64,000 bases of DNA from Brassica napus (GCF_020379485.1 NC_063452.1:12379065-12443064); one strand, 5' to 3'. Numbered from the stretch's first letter, positions 1-12,250 are shown. Notes: generated by a model from the letters alone, not told the origin. Program-made: numbers and translations.

Positions 1-870
1 ATTTTTTTTACAGAAACAAAGAATGGAGATGACTTCGTACTGAAAGAACTGGAATCTTTAAATCTAAACTCCCACTACCTGGTGGCTCCGAAAAGCCCAG
101 CCTCAGGAGGCCTTGCCTTGTTCTGGAAACCTGATGTGGAGGTATGCATCCTCACTTCGAACCCAAACTTCATAGATGCGTCAATCTCCTTTAAAGGAAA
201 GAGCTTCAATGGCACCTTCGTCTATGGAGCCCCAAACATTCCTAAAAGACTGGAGGTGTGGACAATGCTCTCAGAACTAGATGCAAACCGTAACAATCCA
301 TAGTTTTTCACCGGTGACTTTAATGAAATAACTTATAACTCAGAAAAATCAGGAGGGAGAGAGAGACCTGAAAGCTCTTTTAGCAAATTCTGAAGTTTTC
401 TGTCATCCAACGACCTCTTTGACCTAAAGCACACAGACAACTTTCTATCATGGAGAGGTACCAGACACACACATTTGGTTCATTGTCGACTAGATAGGGC
501 ACTAGCCAACAGCTCCTGGTCAGACCTTTTCCCAAATGTGAGATCTCACTATCTAGCCTTTGAAGCTTCGGTTCACAGGCCCATACTTTCAACCTTTGAC
601 TCCAAAAGGAAAAAACCCTCGAAGATCTTCCGGTATGATCGACGACTACGTGAAAATGATGAAGCAAGGGATCTGTTTGCAAAGGTATGGGCTGATAATC
701 AACACCTCTATGTACACCTGTGAATCCAAAAAAGCAGACAGACTATCTCAGCGTGGAGCAAGAAATTATATATTAACAGCAAAAAGAAAATTTTTGAACT
801 CAAAGTAGCACTGGACAGTGCCTTATCCGCATCTATCTCTGATGATGAATGCATCTCTAGAATCAATCTG
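1..870 (+). pseudogene. LINE ORF2 endonuclease domain, broken
   Basis: This is the C-terminal part of the exonuclease-endonuclease-phosphatase domain that nicks target DNA during LINE insertion. Visible motifs are FTETKNGDDF at the edge, FTGDFNEI near 305-330, RLDRALANSSW near 487-520 and a decayed SDHRP motif that reads ASVHRP near 566-583. Stops interrupt it at 301-303 and near 391, and the frame is lost near 720. It is the first domain of the LINE at 1-4029. Confidence 0.85.
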
Positions 871-2720
871 GACCTCCTCAAGGCATACAAGGCTGACGAA
901 GAGTACTGGAGGCAACGCAGCAGGCTTCAATGGCTCACCCTAGGAAATAGAAACACGTCCTTTTTTCACGCTACTACGAAGGGAAGAAGAGCTAGGAATA
1001 GAATCTCGGTCCTCGAAGACTCAGAAGGATCACCAGTGTTCGAAGATGAGCAGATAGCTAACACCATCTCAAAGTACTTTAGTGATATCTTCACTTCCTC
1101 AGGAAACTCTGCAACAAAGGTGGTGCAGAAGGCCATCTCCCCCTGTATCTCCACAGAAATGAATGAGAAGCTCAATTAACTACCGTCACCCACTGAGATT
1201 AAAGACGCACTATTTGCAATTCATCCTGACATAGCCCTGGGACCTGACAGTTTCTCAGCTAGCTTCTTCCAATCTAACTGGGAGGCAGTAGGACCAAGGA
1301 TAATAAAGGAAACCCAATGCTTCTTCACCAAGGGTTATCTACCTCTCTGCATCAATGAGACACATATAAGATTGATTCCTAAGATTCAAAGTCCTAAAGC
1401 GGTCTCAGACTACAGACCCATTGCTCTCTGCAATGTCTATTACAAGATCATATCATAGCTACTTTCTCTACGGCTCAAGCCGGTTCTACAAGAGATAATA
1501 TCAGGGAATCAGTCTGCTTTCGTACCTGGAAGAGTGATCTCAGACAATGTCCTCATTACGCATGAAGTTCTCCACTTCCTTAAGTCGTCAGGGGCTGTCA
1601 AGCACTACTCCATGGCTGTGAAAACATATATCAGTAAGACTTATGATCGCCTAGAATGAACTTTTATACAAACAGTCCTTGAAAGAATGGGTTTTTGTTA
1701 AACCTGGATTGAGTGGATGATCCAGTGCGTCTCGACAGTCTCTTACTCCTTCCTGCTGGATAATGAAGCGGTAGGTAAAGTCCTTCCCCAGAGAGGCATC
1801 AGGCAAGTTGATCCCCTGTCACCATATATCTTTATCATTTACGGTTAAGTACTTTCAGGTTTATGTAAACAAGCTCAGGAAGTTGTAACCTTACCAGGCA
1901 TTAGAGTCTCCAGAAACAGTCTGAAGCTGAATCATTTTCTCTTCGCTGATGACACAATGATATTCATGAAGTCTAACACCCATGCTTGTGAAACTCTGCT
2001 GGAAATCCTGCACAGTTACGAACTAGCCTCAGGATAGATGATTAATCCTCAAAAATCATCGATCTTGTTTTCAAGCAAAACACCAATCGAAATCAGAAAC
2101 AGAGTCAAGGCTCAGTTAGGTATTGAAAAAGAAGGAGGAGTAGGTAAATACATGGGACTTCCAAAACACTTTGGTAGGAAGAAAAAAGACCTCTTCACGG
2201 CTATAGTGGACCGCATGAAGTAGAGAGCTCTAAACTACTCAACAAAATTTATCTCTACAGCCGGGAAGGCGATCATGATCCAATCAGTCCTCTCAGTCAT
2301 TCCCTCATTCGCAATGACTTGCTTCCTTCTACCAGTGAGACTATGAAAACGCATCCAATCGGTGCTTACTAGATTCTGGTGGGACTCCACAGATGGGGTG
2401 AAAAAAATATGCTGGATCGCTTGGGACAAGCTAACACTACCTAAAGGAATGAGAGGTCTAGGTTTCAGGGATATCCAAGCCTTCAGCCAAGATTTACTAG
2501 CAAAGATCGGATGGCGACTGATAACCAAACCGGACTCTCTACTTGCTAGGATCCTGCTCGGTAAATACTTCAATAAGACCTCATTCCTAAACGTCCAGGC
2601 TGCTAGTAACATATCTCACGGCTGGAAAGGAGTCCTATTGGGTAGAGATCTTTTACTAAGCCACCTAGGGAAAGCAATTGGGGATGGGGAATCAACATCT
2701 GTTTTGAATGACTCTTAAAT
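871..2720 (+). pseudogene. LINE ORF2 reverse transcriptase, broken
   Basis: The reading runs through the linker (RLQWLTLGNRNTSFFH near 925-970) into the reverse transcriptase. Motifs seen are RLIPKI near 1372, DYRPIALCN near 1410-1436, GNQSAFVPGR near 1504-1533 and the catalytic FADDTMIF box near 1945-1970, whose aspartates are intact. Downstream is the conserved RFWWDS and WDKL region near 2372-2430. Stops occur near 1178, 1456, 1657, 1846, 2037, 2221 and 2716. The enzyme would have copied the element RNA at a nicked target. Confidence 0.88.
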
Positions 2721-3990
2721 AACATCGGAGGAGACCCTCAAGCCTTTTGGTCCTTTAACCCTGCAAGACAGAGACCTCAGGGTATCAGACCTGCTCAAAA
2801 GAGAATCTAGAGAATGGAATGTGGCTAAAGTGGAGAACCTGCTACCTGACCTCAAAAGCCGCATTCTAAGCTTGAGATCAAGCATCTTTGGAGCACAAGA
2901 CTCTTTTATCTGGTCCCTGCAAAAATCAGGGATATATAGAGTCAAGACGGGATACAAAGCGATCAAAACTGAAAAATGCCAATCGACTAACACACTCTTG
3001 GCAAATGCAAATGCGCACGGAAATGGAACTGGAGTTGAAACTCACCTTTGGAATAAACTCATTTTGAGTCCACCTTTGTCACTAAAGCTGGAACTTTTTC
3101 TCTCGAAGGTGGGAAACAATGCACTCCCAACGGGTGCCAATATACAATCTCGAGGAATGCTCTCCAATACCATGTGCCCTCGTTGTGGAGATTTGGAATC
3201 TATCTCTCACATTCTCTTCCACTGCCCTTTTGCAACCGAAGTTTGGGATCTCGGACCATGTGAATACAAGTTGGATACTTCACCGCAAACTTCGTTCTTC
3301 GACAAGCTACAATACTCCATGACCCAAGCTCCTCTACCCCCGTTTGGATTTACAGGTAATGCTCTCTCGTGGATCTGCTGGACGTTATGGACCTCAAGGA
3401 ATCAACTCCTGTTTGAAAACCGACATCAATCAGCAATAGAAGTATTTACAAGAGTCCTAGGAGCCCTCAAAGAATGGGAATCGGCGCAACAATCAAACAA
3501 AACCCAAATCCTAAAAGCTTACCCATCACTCCTGATGCCATCGGTTCCCCTTTGGAAATCATATGTAACACGGACGCTTCGTGGAAGGCAGGAACCCGAT
3601 CAGCGGGATTGGCCTGGATCTTCACTGATTTCACCTCGGAAGAGCTTTGGATAGGCTCCTCGGCACAAAACTTTTTCTCCTCTCCTTGTATGGCAGAAGC
3701 TCTAGCCATCTGAGAAGCCCTCCTCCAAGCGGCATCTCTCAACTACCGTCATATTTGTATTAAATCAGACTCTCAAGTACTCGTTCATACGATCTCTTCT
3801 CGCCGGCGATCATCAGAACTCTTCGGGGTTCTCGCCGATATCGACGACCTAGCTTTTTCATCTTCCTCTTCGTTTCTATCTTGTCGTTTTACTTTCATCC
3901 CATGATCCCTTAATAGATCTGCGGATGGGCTCGCGAAGAGTTGTCTAGCGGCCCACTTAATTAGCCGTTCATCTATTGTAACCTAAACCC
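2721..3990 (+). pseudogene. LINE zf-RVT and RNase H region, frameshifted
   Basis: One frame from 2821 stays open for 277 codons and contains a zf-RVT zinc-binding motif, CPRCGDLESISHILFHCPFA, near 3178-3237. The frame then shifts near 3475-3500, and a plant-LINE RNase H domain follows: TDASW near 3572, with conserved acidic residues and AEALAI near 3695-3713. Similarity continues to about 3990 (SDSQVL, then NRSADGLAK). It is the 3' part of the LINE and is not functional. Confidence 0.85.
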
Positions 3991-4029
3991 TTTTTTAATT
4001 AAATTATCTTATTGTTCAAAAAAAAAAAA

Positions 4030-4529
4030 CGGATGTGTAACTATGCAGAGGGAGTAGAAAATAAAAGAGTACGTATACATACTTTAATGATATCTGACCT
4101 TTTGGTCTGACTGTCCCAGTCTGAAAGTCACGTGACTGACCTGCTCCCTACGCTTAACAACTCACTCGCTTCACAACGCAGATCTTGGCCACGTTTTTTC
4201 TCTTATTCATCATCTCTTTTGGCTCTGCTTCTTTGTAAAAAAAGTGAAAATACAAAGTTAATTTTAAAATATAAAACTTTTTTTTTTGCTAAAAAATATA
4301 AAACATGTTATTCTTCTTTTTATTTATGCGAAAGTGACATCCGTTTTTATTAAAATTAATTTAGAAACGAAAAACAACATCCGAAGCCTTTGTTTTCTTA
4401 TATTCTAATGCTCAACTCTCAAAAATTCACAAGTATCATATTATATAAACATGTTGTGATGTTTCAAAAGAAAGAAGCATGTTGTGAATAAAATAAGCAT
4501 AGTATAGTATTAACATAAAATTACCAATT
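4030..4529. other. Intergenic spacer between LINE tail and Copia LTR
   Basis: This 500-base stretch is AT-rich with poly(T) and poly(A) runs. A fragment GAGGGAGTA near 4048 resembles the end of a Stowaway-type MITE, but no partner end was found. A 73-codon ORF at 4132-4353 has no recognisable features. Nothing else is supported. Confidence 0.5.
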
Positions 4530-4671
4530 TGTTATGGACCAGACCGTGGATTGTTCATAACCAAAAGATTATGATTTGTAATATTTCTATTTATCTATGA
4601 CGATGTAATCTCCTATATAAGGAACCTCTATGCTATGAATAAAAATAGACTTTTCCATTACTTTTATAACA
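4530..4671 (+). repeat. 5' LTR of Copia element (142 bp)
   Basis: The LTR starts TGTTATGG and ends TTATAACA. A TATA box (TATATAA, 4614-4620) lies about 50 bp before the end, followed by the sequence shared with the 3' LTR. The base sequence matches the 3' LTR closely, with scattered substitutions. The primer-binding region follows directly (TTATCAACACGACACTC, from about 4674), but it is not the common TGGTATCAGAGC type. Confidence 0.9.
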
Positions 4672-6278
4672 CGTTATCAACACGACACTCTAAATCCTTA
4701 AACTAATACCCAAATCGAAAAACCCTAAAACCCTAACCCTAGCCGGCGATCCGACGAACCCTAAACTCCGTTCGCGTCTCTTGTTCTCGTATTTGTTCCA
4801 GCTCGCGTCCCCGATCAGCTTCAGCCCAAGGCGTTCCTGATCCTAGCTCAGACGTTCGCGACCCGAGAGCAGCTCCAGCACGCGACCTCTTCCTCGTTCG
4901 CGACAACATCAGACAGCTCGCGTCCGACGATCAAGGCGTTCCCGATCAAGCAACAAAGGACGTCCGCGACCCGATAGAAGCGACTCGATCAACTCCTTTG
5001 GTGGTCCGATTCAACAATCATCTAAGGTTAAAACGTAATTCAAAACCTAAGAACCCATAATCAAACATGGATTGATTGATAAAGAATGAAACCCTAAAAC
5101 CCTAATCTTTATGAATCAAAACCATAGGGTAATAGATCAAAAATCCTAATTGAGTAAATCGAAGCTCTAAAAGTTCGATACCCCAAATCCTAAATCATGT
5201 TCCTACATACCCCAAATCGGTTTTTACAAGTTAAAATCCGATAAACCCTAACCCTATATCTATAAACCCCTAATCGAATATTTTGAAATCAAAACTGTTT
5301 TCGGTTTTGATCATTGAGGTTTTAAATCTGATTGAATCTGATGCTATGTTGCTAGAATTGTTTGACCATTAAATTGATAGATTTATTTTCGCATCCTGCT
5401 TGGTTAATTGTTCATCTGATTTAAAATTGTTTAAACCGACCAGCCTGTTAAAACATTGATTGAATCCGATAGGTTGCTAGCTTGCTTTGCTTATATAATC
5501 CGATAGGTTGATAGATTGATTGAGGTTTACTTGTTTAAAATCTGAATGATCTGATTGCATGATTCTTGTGGTTTAATATCATCTGCTAGGATTGATAGTT
5601 TTGTAATCTGATCTGTTTTAAATAGAAACCCTAAATAATCCGTATGATAGGTTATATTGATATGATTTGGATGTCTTTGAGAATTGAGAATCCGTATGCT
5701 AGGTTGATAGATTCATGATAAAATCTAATATCTTGAGGTTTAAGATTGTATGCTAAGTTCGATTAAATTGATTGATCTGATTATATGTTTTCGAGGTTTG
5801 ATAAATTCGGATACTAGATATATTATTTACACATGGTTTATGCTAAATACCAATCAGCCTTGAAACTGATTCATTGAAATTCATGCTTGAAATCTATATT
5901 CTAGTATTGCTAAAATTAGCCTTGAAACTGATTCATTGAAATTCATGCTTGAAATCTATATTCTAGTAATGCTAAAATCAGCATTGAAACTGATTGAGTG
6001 ATTAATAAATCTTTTTACTAGTCTTGCTAAAATCCATTGATTGTTAAATCATAATTGCATGATTAATTGAATCTGTTTTTGCTAGTCTTGATAAACCATA
6101 ATATTATGAGCACATAGAAATAGTATTGCTGGGACTTGCTAGAAATTGACTGATTGATTAAATGCCTTTAAGATTAATAGTCTTATTGTCCTCACAAGAT
6201 TGAAATCCGAATTGATTGTTTTTAAGAGTAAGACCGCATGAAAATTATACCTAAATATTGAGTGATATATGATTTGAG
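4672..6278 (+). other. Untranslated leader of Copia element
   Basis: About 1.6 kb separates the 5' LTR from gag. The first 350 bases are GC-rich and contain several CCCTAA-like units (4723-4740) and repeated GTTCGCGA/CTCGCG words. The rest is AT-rich and full of short GATTGATT and AATCTGAT words. No ORF longer than 60 codons is present on the + strand. It probably acts as packaging and leader RNA; this is inferred from position only. Confidence 0.6.
5856..6000 (+). repeat. 62-bp tandem repeat, about 2.3 copies
   Basis: Units start at 5856, 5918 and 5980 with AGCCTTGAAACTGATTCATT or a close variant, giving a period of 62 bp. The first two units are almost identical, and the third is partial and diverged. 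The repeat lies in the Copia leader. Confidence 0.85.
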
Positions 6279-7126
6279 ATGTCGAAAATCAACCTGGATT
6301 TTGCTGCCCTAAATCTCTCTGGAGATAATTATTTACGGTGGACATTGAATACAAAGATTATCCTAAAGTCAAAAAGACTTGGTGAATGTATCATAGAAAA
6401 CAATGCCAATGAGAAAGATTGATACATGACAATATTAATTATTAGCCATCATCTTATTAAGAGTATCAAAGATCAGTATCTGACTATAGAGAATCCTCTA
6501 GGCCTTTAGACAGAGTTAAAAATCGAGATATGATCACCAAAGAACGGTGTTATTAGCAAAGACCCTATTTGATTGGAGGAATCCCAGAATCCAGGACTAT
6601 AAGTCTGTGGATGAATTTATTGCTAGCTGGGCAAAAAATAATGGATTACTGATGAGAAACAGTGAATTGAGACCTCCTGGATTAACCCCATTACCTGATA
6701 CCAATAAGGCCACAGAAGAAAAAAAAAAAAGGTAACCACGTCCAGAATGATAGACCACACGATCATGGCCGTGGAGGGTGGAAAGGACGTGGCCATGGCC
6801 ACTATAACACATTTGGCCGTGGGAATCACTATGGCAGAGGCTGTGGGTATCAATCCAATTTGAGCCATGGTCAAGGCAGTGGCCGTAGTATATCCTTTCA
6901 CCACAAAGCTTGACCAAATCAGTGTGCCATAGATGTGGAATGGGGAACCATTGGGCTAAGATATGAAGGACTCCCAAACATTTTTGTGACCTCTATCAAA
7001 GAGAATCTGAAAGGGAAGAATCCTGAAACCCACTTGGTCTATAAAGATGGTAAAAATAATTTCGAACATGATCAAGATGATCTTATGGAATATGAGACTT
7101 ATAGTTGCCTAAAAGAATCAAGTTGA
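6279..7126 (+). pseudogene. Copia gag remnant
   Basis: An ATG at 6279 opens the typical Copia capsid start MSKINLDFAALNLSGDNYL, followed by a tryptophan-threonine segment and hydrophobic helices. Stops appear near 6421 and 6508. A later part reads LLMRNSELRPPG near 6635-6675, as in plant Copia Gag. A CCHC zinc knuckle (CHRCGMGNHWAKIC, near 6921-6962) packages RNA in intact relatives. The frame changes more than once. Confidence 0.82.
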
Positions 7127-10037
7127 TAATCTGATTTCGACATCAAACTTGTGTGATTGCTTTGCTTGTATGCTTTCTATGATTTTTATCTCCTTGAATT
7201 TATTTCTATTATATTGTCTGCTTAGATTAAATGAATGAATGATTTTTCTATATGAGTACACTGAAAAACGCCAATATAACTAATATATTATTGCCTAAGG
7301 GTATGCATCTAGAAATCATTGATGCCTTATATTCACCCAGCTCTAAGAGCAAGAGCAGCCTATTGAGTTTTAAAGATATAAGAATGAATGGTTTTCATAT
7401 TGAAACAATGGGCGAAGGAAACAAAGAGTTCCTTCAGATATATGTATAAAATCGCCCAAGGCCATAATAAGTCCTAAAGACTATACATGCATTATGTACT
7501 GACCTAGACTATGCATAGATAAGTATGATAGAGGCTAAAAACCTGCGAAAATATACACTTTATGGCACAACCGGATTGGCCATCCTGGTCCAAACATGAT
7601 GCGAAAGTTGATATTCAAAAGGCACACATTAAAAGATAAGAAGAGTTATCCCAAAGAATCTCATGTGTGTAGCATGTACACAAGGAAAAGTCATTGGGCC
7701 ATCACCAGTAAAACGGCTACGAGCCCCTTTTTCATTTCATAAATAAAGACTATATGTCTAGATAATACTGGTGAAAACATGTCCCAAGCGTTTAAATGAT
7801 TATGGTATGTCCATGGGGGTAAGTGTGGATAATTATGTGATACATGTCCATACCAAGAACGGCTTGGCCGAAATCTTTTAAAACGCAAATAGCTGATTGG
7901 TAGACCATAACTTATGAGGTCAAAACTCCCATTCACAGCTTAGGTCACACGAAATTTACATGCACCTAAGTTAATACGCATCAGGCCATTTAGTGAGCAT
8001 AGATATCCCCTATCACAATTATTAACTGGTCAAGAGCCAGACATACCCCATCATAAGATATTTGGATGTGTTGTCTATGTACTAATTGTTCCACCACAGA
8101 GAACTAAGATGAGACCTCAAAAGAACGATGGGGATATATGTTGGACATGATTCTCCCACAATAATAAAGTACTTTGAGCCAACTATGGGTGATTATATTT
8201 AAGGCCAGGTACACAAATTATTTTGAGACCAGGAGGAGAAAAAAAATAAAGCTGGTAAAAGAATGGTAAAAGAAATAGAATGGAATCAACCATCAATGTC
8301 TTGGCAAGATCCTCGGACTAAAGAATGTGAAATAGACGTCCAAAGATTATACATTTACAAAGCTAGCTAATCAAATGCCAGACACATTTGCTGACCCGAA
8401 AAAATGACTAAGTCATATATAAACCTGCTTGTAAAGCACCAACGAATTTGATGTCCAAGAAGAGACACAGTCAAGTTGCTACAGAGTCTAGACAACGTAT
8501 GAAACGTGGTAGACCAAATAGGTTCCAAAAGATCAGAATCCTCGGAAACAAAAGAAAGGTGCAGAGAATGATAATCAAAATCCAAATCCGAGGTTACTAA
8601 GGAAACCATCCCATAAATGGAGATAAGGCCGGTCAGCTCTAAGGTACATGTACCAAACAATGTAGCTTGGGACGTAAGCTGCAAAATATTAAAGGTCCTG
8701 ATAATAATGAATCTCAATCGATTATATCATGTCTGGAATATAATGGAACCAATAAGGAATGTCGACATAAGATGATTTATTTGCATACAAGGTAGCACTT
8801 GAATTTATGAATATAAGCGAGGATCATGAACCCACGTCAATATAAGAGTGCGCACTCGTAGAACATATTGGATTGAATGGAAACATGGGGTTAAATAGTT
8901 TAAGGAAGAAAGGCGTATTTGGCCATATGATTAAGACGCCATATGATGTTAAAACCAGTAGATATAAATGGGTCTTGTGAGGAATAGAAATAGTGAGATA
9001 TAAAGCTGATGTTGCACAAGGATTCTCACAAAGACCAGTAATAGATTATGAGGAGACATACTCCCATGTGGTGGATGCAACTACTTTTAGTTTTCTCATA
9101 AGTCTGGCTATATAAGAGAGAAAATTAGACTTGCAGCAAGTTGATGTAGTGACTGCATATTTATATGGTCCAGTGGATAATGAAAGTACTAGAGGGTATT
9201 GAGCTGAAAGTACATCAAGTTCTCGAGAACAATATTGATAATCATCAAAGTATATGATCTGAATATCCTAGGAAACTCTGGATACAATTTTCCAAATAGT
9301 TGAATATCTCAAGAAAGAGTTTGAGATGAAAGATCTTGGAAAACAAAGTTTTGTTTGGGATTACAACTTGAGTACATTAACAATGAAATCCTTGTGCATC
9401 AAATAGTATATACCGAAAAGGGTACTCAAGAGATTTAATATGGACCAGTCTCACCCATTATCTAGTACATGGGCGTGAGATCACTTGTTTTGGACACTGA
9501 TCCATTTAGTCCATTTAGTCCAGAGATGGACGATGCAGAAGTCTTGTTTCAGACACTGATCTGATTGGTCCATAAGAAGGATGATGAAGAAGCCTTTGAT
9601 TTTGGTTTATTTTATACTAACCTGTCCAAAGAGGGGTTATTTGGTTTTGTTGATTTGTTTTTAGACATGTTATGTTTTACACATGGTGGTACACGCATAT
9701 CACAACAACATCATCCAAGATTTCTTGTGTGTGTATTTGAGGTCGATGACTCAATATGTTCGATCAGATTGTGGCATGGCCGATGGTAAAGAAGAACTAA
9801 CTATCATGTTCGAGGATGAAACATATTCTGCCTAAGATCTTCATCACCCACGGGTTGCAGAAAATTGGATAGGTCCAAGGGACCTTCAGTAATGTCCAAA
9901 TCAGAGGGAGTAATGTGTGTCGTACTCTTTTTCCTTAACCTTAGTTTTTTCCCAATTGGGTTTTCCTGATAAGGTTTTAATGAGGCAACATTAAAACGCA
10001 TTACAAGCTATAAATGGTTATGACATCCAAGGAGGAG
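7127..10037 (+). pseudogene. Copia pol remnants (integrase, RT, RNase H), heavily deleted
   Basis: Recognisable pieces are a GAG-pre-integrase block (LWHNRIGHPGPNMM near 7560-7605), an integrase tail near 8040-8080, and a reverse transcriptase fragment (DYEETYSHVVDATTF near 9047-9090, then LQQVDVVTAYLYG near 9133-9170). An RNase H fragment (GLFYTNLSKEGL near 9598-9635) and the Copia C-terminal block end near 10037. Stops are frequent, and the central RT with its YVDD box is missing. Several small ORFs in this span are chance survivors. Confidence 0.8.
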
Positions 10038-10179
10038 TGTTATGAACCAGATTGTGAATAGCTCATAACCAAGAGATTATGATTTATAATCTTTTCATTT
10101 ATCTATGACGATGTAATCTTCTATATAACGAACCTTTATGTTATGAATAAAGATAGACTTTTCCATTACTTTTATAACA
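10038..10179 (+). repeat. 3' LTR of Copia element (142 bp)
   Basis: This copy has the same length and the same TGTTAT/ATAACA ends as the 5' LTR. It is preceded by the purine tract at 10028-10037 and followed by CAGTT, which matches CAATT before the 5' LTR in four of five bases. Confidence 0.9.
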
Positions 10180-10405
10180 CAGTTAAATTGTAACTCATTG
10201 TATTATTGAAGACAGTAAAAACTTGGAACGTTAATTAGCAATGCATCAGTGTTCCAAACTTTTTTTTGTCATAACACTATTTTTTGTTTAAAGAAAAAAA
10301 CATTGTTTTTTGTTACAGTTGTTTCACAAATTTGTCAAATAGCAATGCAATTAAAAGTTGTCGTTAAAAAAGCAATGCAATTAAAAGCAAAAATATCGAA
10401 TACTA

Positions 10406-10642
10406 CTCCTTCCGTTTTTAAATGTAAATAATTTTAGCTAAAAACATTAAATTTAAAAAAATTGTTTTCTTTTTAAAATGTATCATTTAATGTATAAATT
10501 CAACCAACTATTAAGAATCATATATTATTTTATTGGTTAACTATATTCAATAAAACGTAAAATGTGTATTAAAATGTGAAAACAAGTTATATTTTGAAAC
10601 AAAATATTTTCTCTAAAACTACTTACATTTTAGAAATAGAAG
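10406..10642. mobile_element. Stowaway-like MITE
   Basis: The left end CTCCTTCCGTTTTTAAATG and the inverted right end CTTCTATTTCTAAAATG form weak terminal inverted repeats of the common plant Stowaway (Tc1/mariner) type. Each end is flanked by TA, the usual target duplication. The interior is AT-rich and non-coding. It lies about 250 bp upstream of the MAKR-like coding sequence, so it is part of the promoter region. Confidence 0.65.
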
Positions 10643-10896
10643 TATATCTTAAAAAGAATTAGCTTAATTAATGGTTTCATACAAAAAGAAGGATAAAATA
10701 AATTAATTATTAATGTTAGTGATTATTTACCACTTTAGCATTTATAGCTTTCACTCTTCTCTTCCAAGCTCCACCGTAAACCCTTTCTTTTCTTCTCAAA
10801 CTTTTGTAGCAGAAAGAAAGTAAAAGGAGAAAAAAACTTGCAAAGCTTAAAAAAACGCAGCGTTTTGAAAGGCTGACGATTCTGGCTTTCCCTACC
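10643..10896 (+). promoter_or_regulatory. Putative core promoter and 5' UTR of the MAKR-like gene
   Basis: A weak TATA-like word (TTTATAGC) lies at about 10740. Downstream of it the sequence turns CT-rich (10749-10770), as in many plant transcription starts, and then runs 130 bases to the ATG at 10897. The transcription start is inferred; no transcript evidence is available. Confidence 0.35.
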
Positions 10897-12250
10897 ATGG
10901 AAGCTTTCAGTCTCCTCAACTACTGGAAGAACAATGGTGGCGGTGGTGTTTCCTCCGGCCTTAGCTTCCTCCCTCCTCAGTCCTCCGACTCTTCTTGCCG
11001 TTACTCCGGCGAAGCCACCACCATTGTCACCTCCGTCTCTGTCAAGGAAACCGAGGAAGAAGATGCAGGAGACGACGAAGGACCGTTCTTTGATCTCAAG
11101 TTCGCTGTTCCGGTTGAAGAAGAAGAAGAAAGCGAAGAACACGGAGATGAAGTTTCCGAAGACGACGTCGGAGGAGGAAAAAGCGGAGAGGGAGATTCCG
11201 ACTGTACGGAGGGTGGTTGTGAGTACAAGTTCACGCTCTCGTCGTGTTCAGGCGGAGAAGATGAGGGAGTAGATCAAGACCTTATAGTCTCTCCTTCCGG
11301 CGACGTTTACTTAAAGGGACAGATCGTCGAGGAGGTTGAACCGCCGTCAACGGGAACAGAGCAGACATGCTCCGTCAAAGCTCCGGCGGCGCAGTTATCG
11401 GCGTCGATTTTGAAATCAGCTACTAAGCTTCGTGTGTTCATGCTCGGCATGAAGAAATCGAAGCTACTCCTGGCGAAATCTGGAGACTTGGACAAGCAAA
11501 ATCCACCTCTTCCTCCGTCGCAACCACCGTCTCAGTCGCCGGAGTCTCAACTGAAAAGTACCGTTACTGTGAGTTTAAAACCGGAAGAAGTGCCTGTAGT
11601 TTCTCTCTTCACGAGAGATAACAGCTTAAGAAACTCCTCATCCTCGTCTTCTTCTCCGTGTACGTCCACCACCACGAAGAGGCAAAACGGCAGCGAGCCT
11701 GTCGTTTCGGAAGAGAACCGGTTCGTGATGATGCAAAAGTATTTGAAGAAAGTGAAGCCTCTCTACGTCCGAGTTTCGCGTCGTTACGGCGAGAAGTTGA
11801 AGCACTCCGGCCCGTTAAGCTTGGACTCCTCCGCTCCGGCGACTATACCCGCGGCGGAGAAAGCGGGGTCTCCGGTGAAGAAGGCTCATAAACCGGGAAA
11901 CATAAACATCAATATTCCGGCGGGTTTTAAAGTAGTGAGGAAGCACCTCGGTAAAAGCAGATCCTCTTCCTCGACGACCACGATTCCGCCGGCGACTACT
12001 GTTACGACGTCGTCTGAGTCAAGGAGACGTGACGACTCGCTTCTGCAGCAGCAAGATAGCATTCAAAGCGCCATTTTACACTGCAAAAGATCTTTCAATT
12101 CCTCTCGAGGTATCTCCATTAACATTTTCTTCTTACATTTCTTCTTCTGAATTTCATTAGTTATATGATTATTTTAATTTTTTTTTTCCAGATAAAGATC
12201 CGTCGGTGTTACCAAGATCGGTAAGTGATTCATCCTCTTACGATAAATGA
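10897..12250 (+). CDS. MAKR2: Membrane-associated kinase regulator (MAKR2-like)
   Basis: Two exons, 10897-12109 and 12192-12250, are joined across an 82-bp GT-AG intron and give 423 residues. The [11 protein letters not shown] start, acidic and serine-rich N-terminal half and basic C-terminal half are typical of the MAKR/BKI1 family. Basic-hydrophobic patches are near residues 172-192 ([17 protein letters not shown]) and 283-301 ([19 protein letters not shown]). In relatives such patches bind plasma-membrane phospholipids. A conserved tail, [13 protein letters not shown], lies near 388-400, and the last 20 residues come from exon 2 and end SDSSSYDK. Related proteins bind receptor kinases through the C-terminus and tune their signalling. 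I assign MAKR2 (AT1G64080) from the start sequence and from the neighbours; another MAKR is possible. The frame is intact. Reading through the intron would add 13 unrelated residues, so the splice is preferred. Confidence 0.85.

Larger units (their letters stand above)
1..4029 (+). mobile_element. L1-type LINE (non-LTR retrotransposon), 5' end outside window, degenerate
   Basis: The translated pieces, spread over several frames, appear in the order expected for plant L1 ORF2: apurinic endonuclease, reverse transcriptase, zinc-binding zf-RVT domain, RNase H. The element ends in a poly(A) run at 4018-4029, which fixes the + orientation and the 3' end. At least eight stops and several frameshifts break the frame, so it cannot mobilise itself. 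Some stops look like base changes in conserved codons, for example a tryptophan codon before the FTGDFNE motif near 300 and glutamine codons near 2037 and 2220. The 5' UTR, ORF1 and the start of the endonuclease lie outside the window, so the 5' target duplication cannot be checked. Confidence 0.93.
4530..10179 (+). mobile_element. Ty1/Copia LTR retrotransposon with 142-bp LTRs, degenerate
   Basis: Two direct repeats of exactly 142 bp (4530-4671 and 10038-10179) both begin TGTTAT and end ATAACA, a perfect 6-bp terminal inverted repeat. A polypurine tract, AAGGAGGAG, sits directly before the 3' LTR. The 5 bases outside the LTRs, CAATT on the left and CAGTT on the right, are a near-perfect target duplication. 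Between them lie a long leader, a gag remnant and pol remnants in Copia order (gag, integrase, reverse transcriptase, RNase H). The coding part has many stops and lacks much of the reverse transcriptase, so it is an old, inactive copy. Confidence 0.92.

Noticed and set aside
4723..4740. CCCTAA units as an interstitial telomere repeat.
   Set aside because: Only two or three imperfect units; such words are frequent in plant leaders.
9565..9789. A 74-codon + ORF as an independent gene.
   Set aside because: It is the surviving RNase H piece of the decayed Copia element.
10934..11272. ORFs in other frames over the MAKR-like exon, for example 112 codons on + at 10934 and 135 codons on - at 10735-11142.
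   Set aside because: They are shadows in a GC-rich, low-complexity coding exon; the 10897 frame matches the MAKR family.
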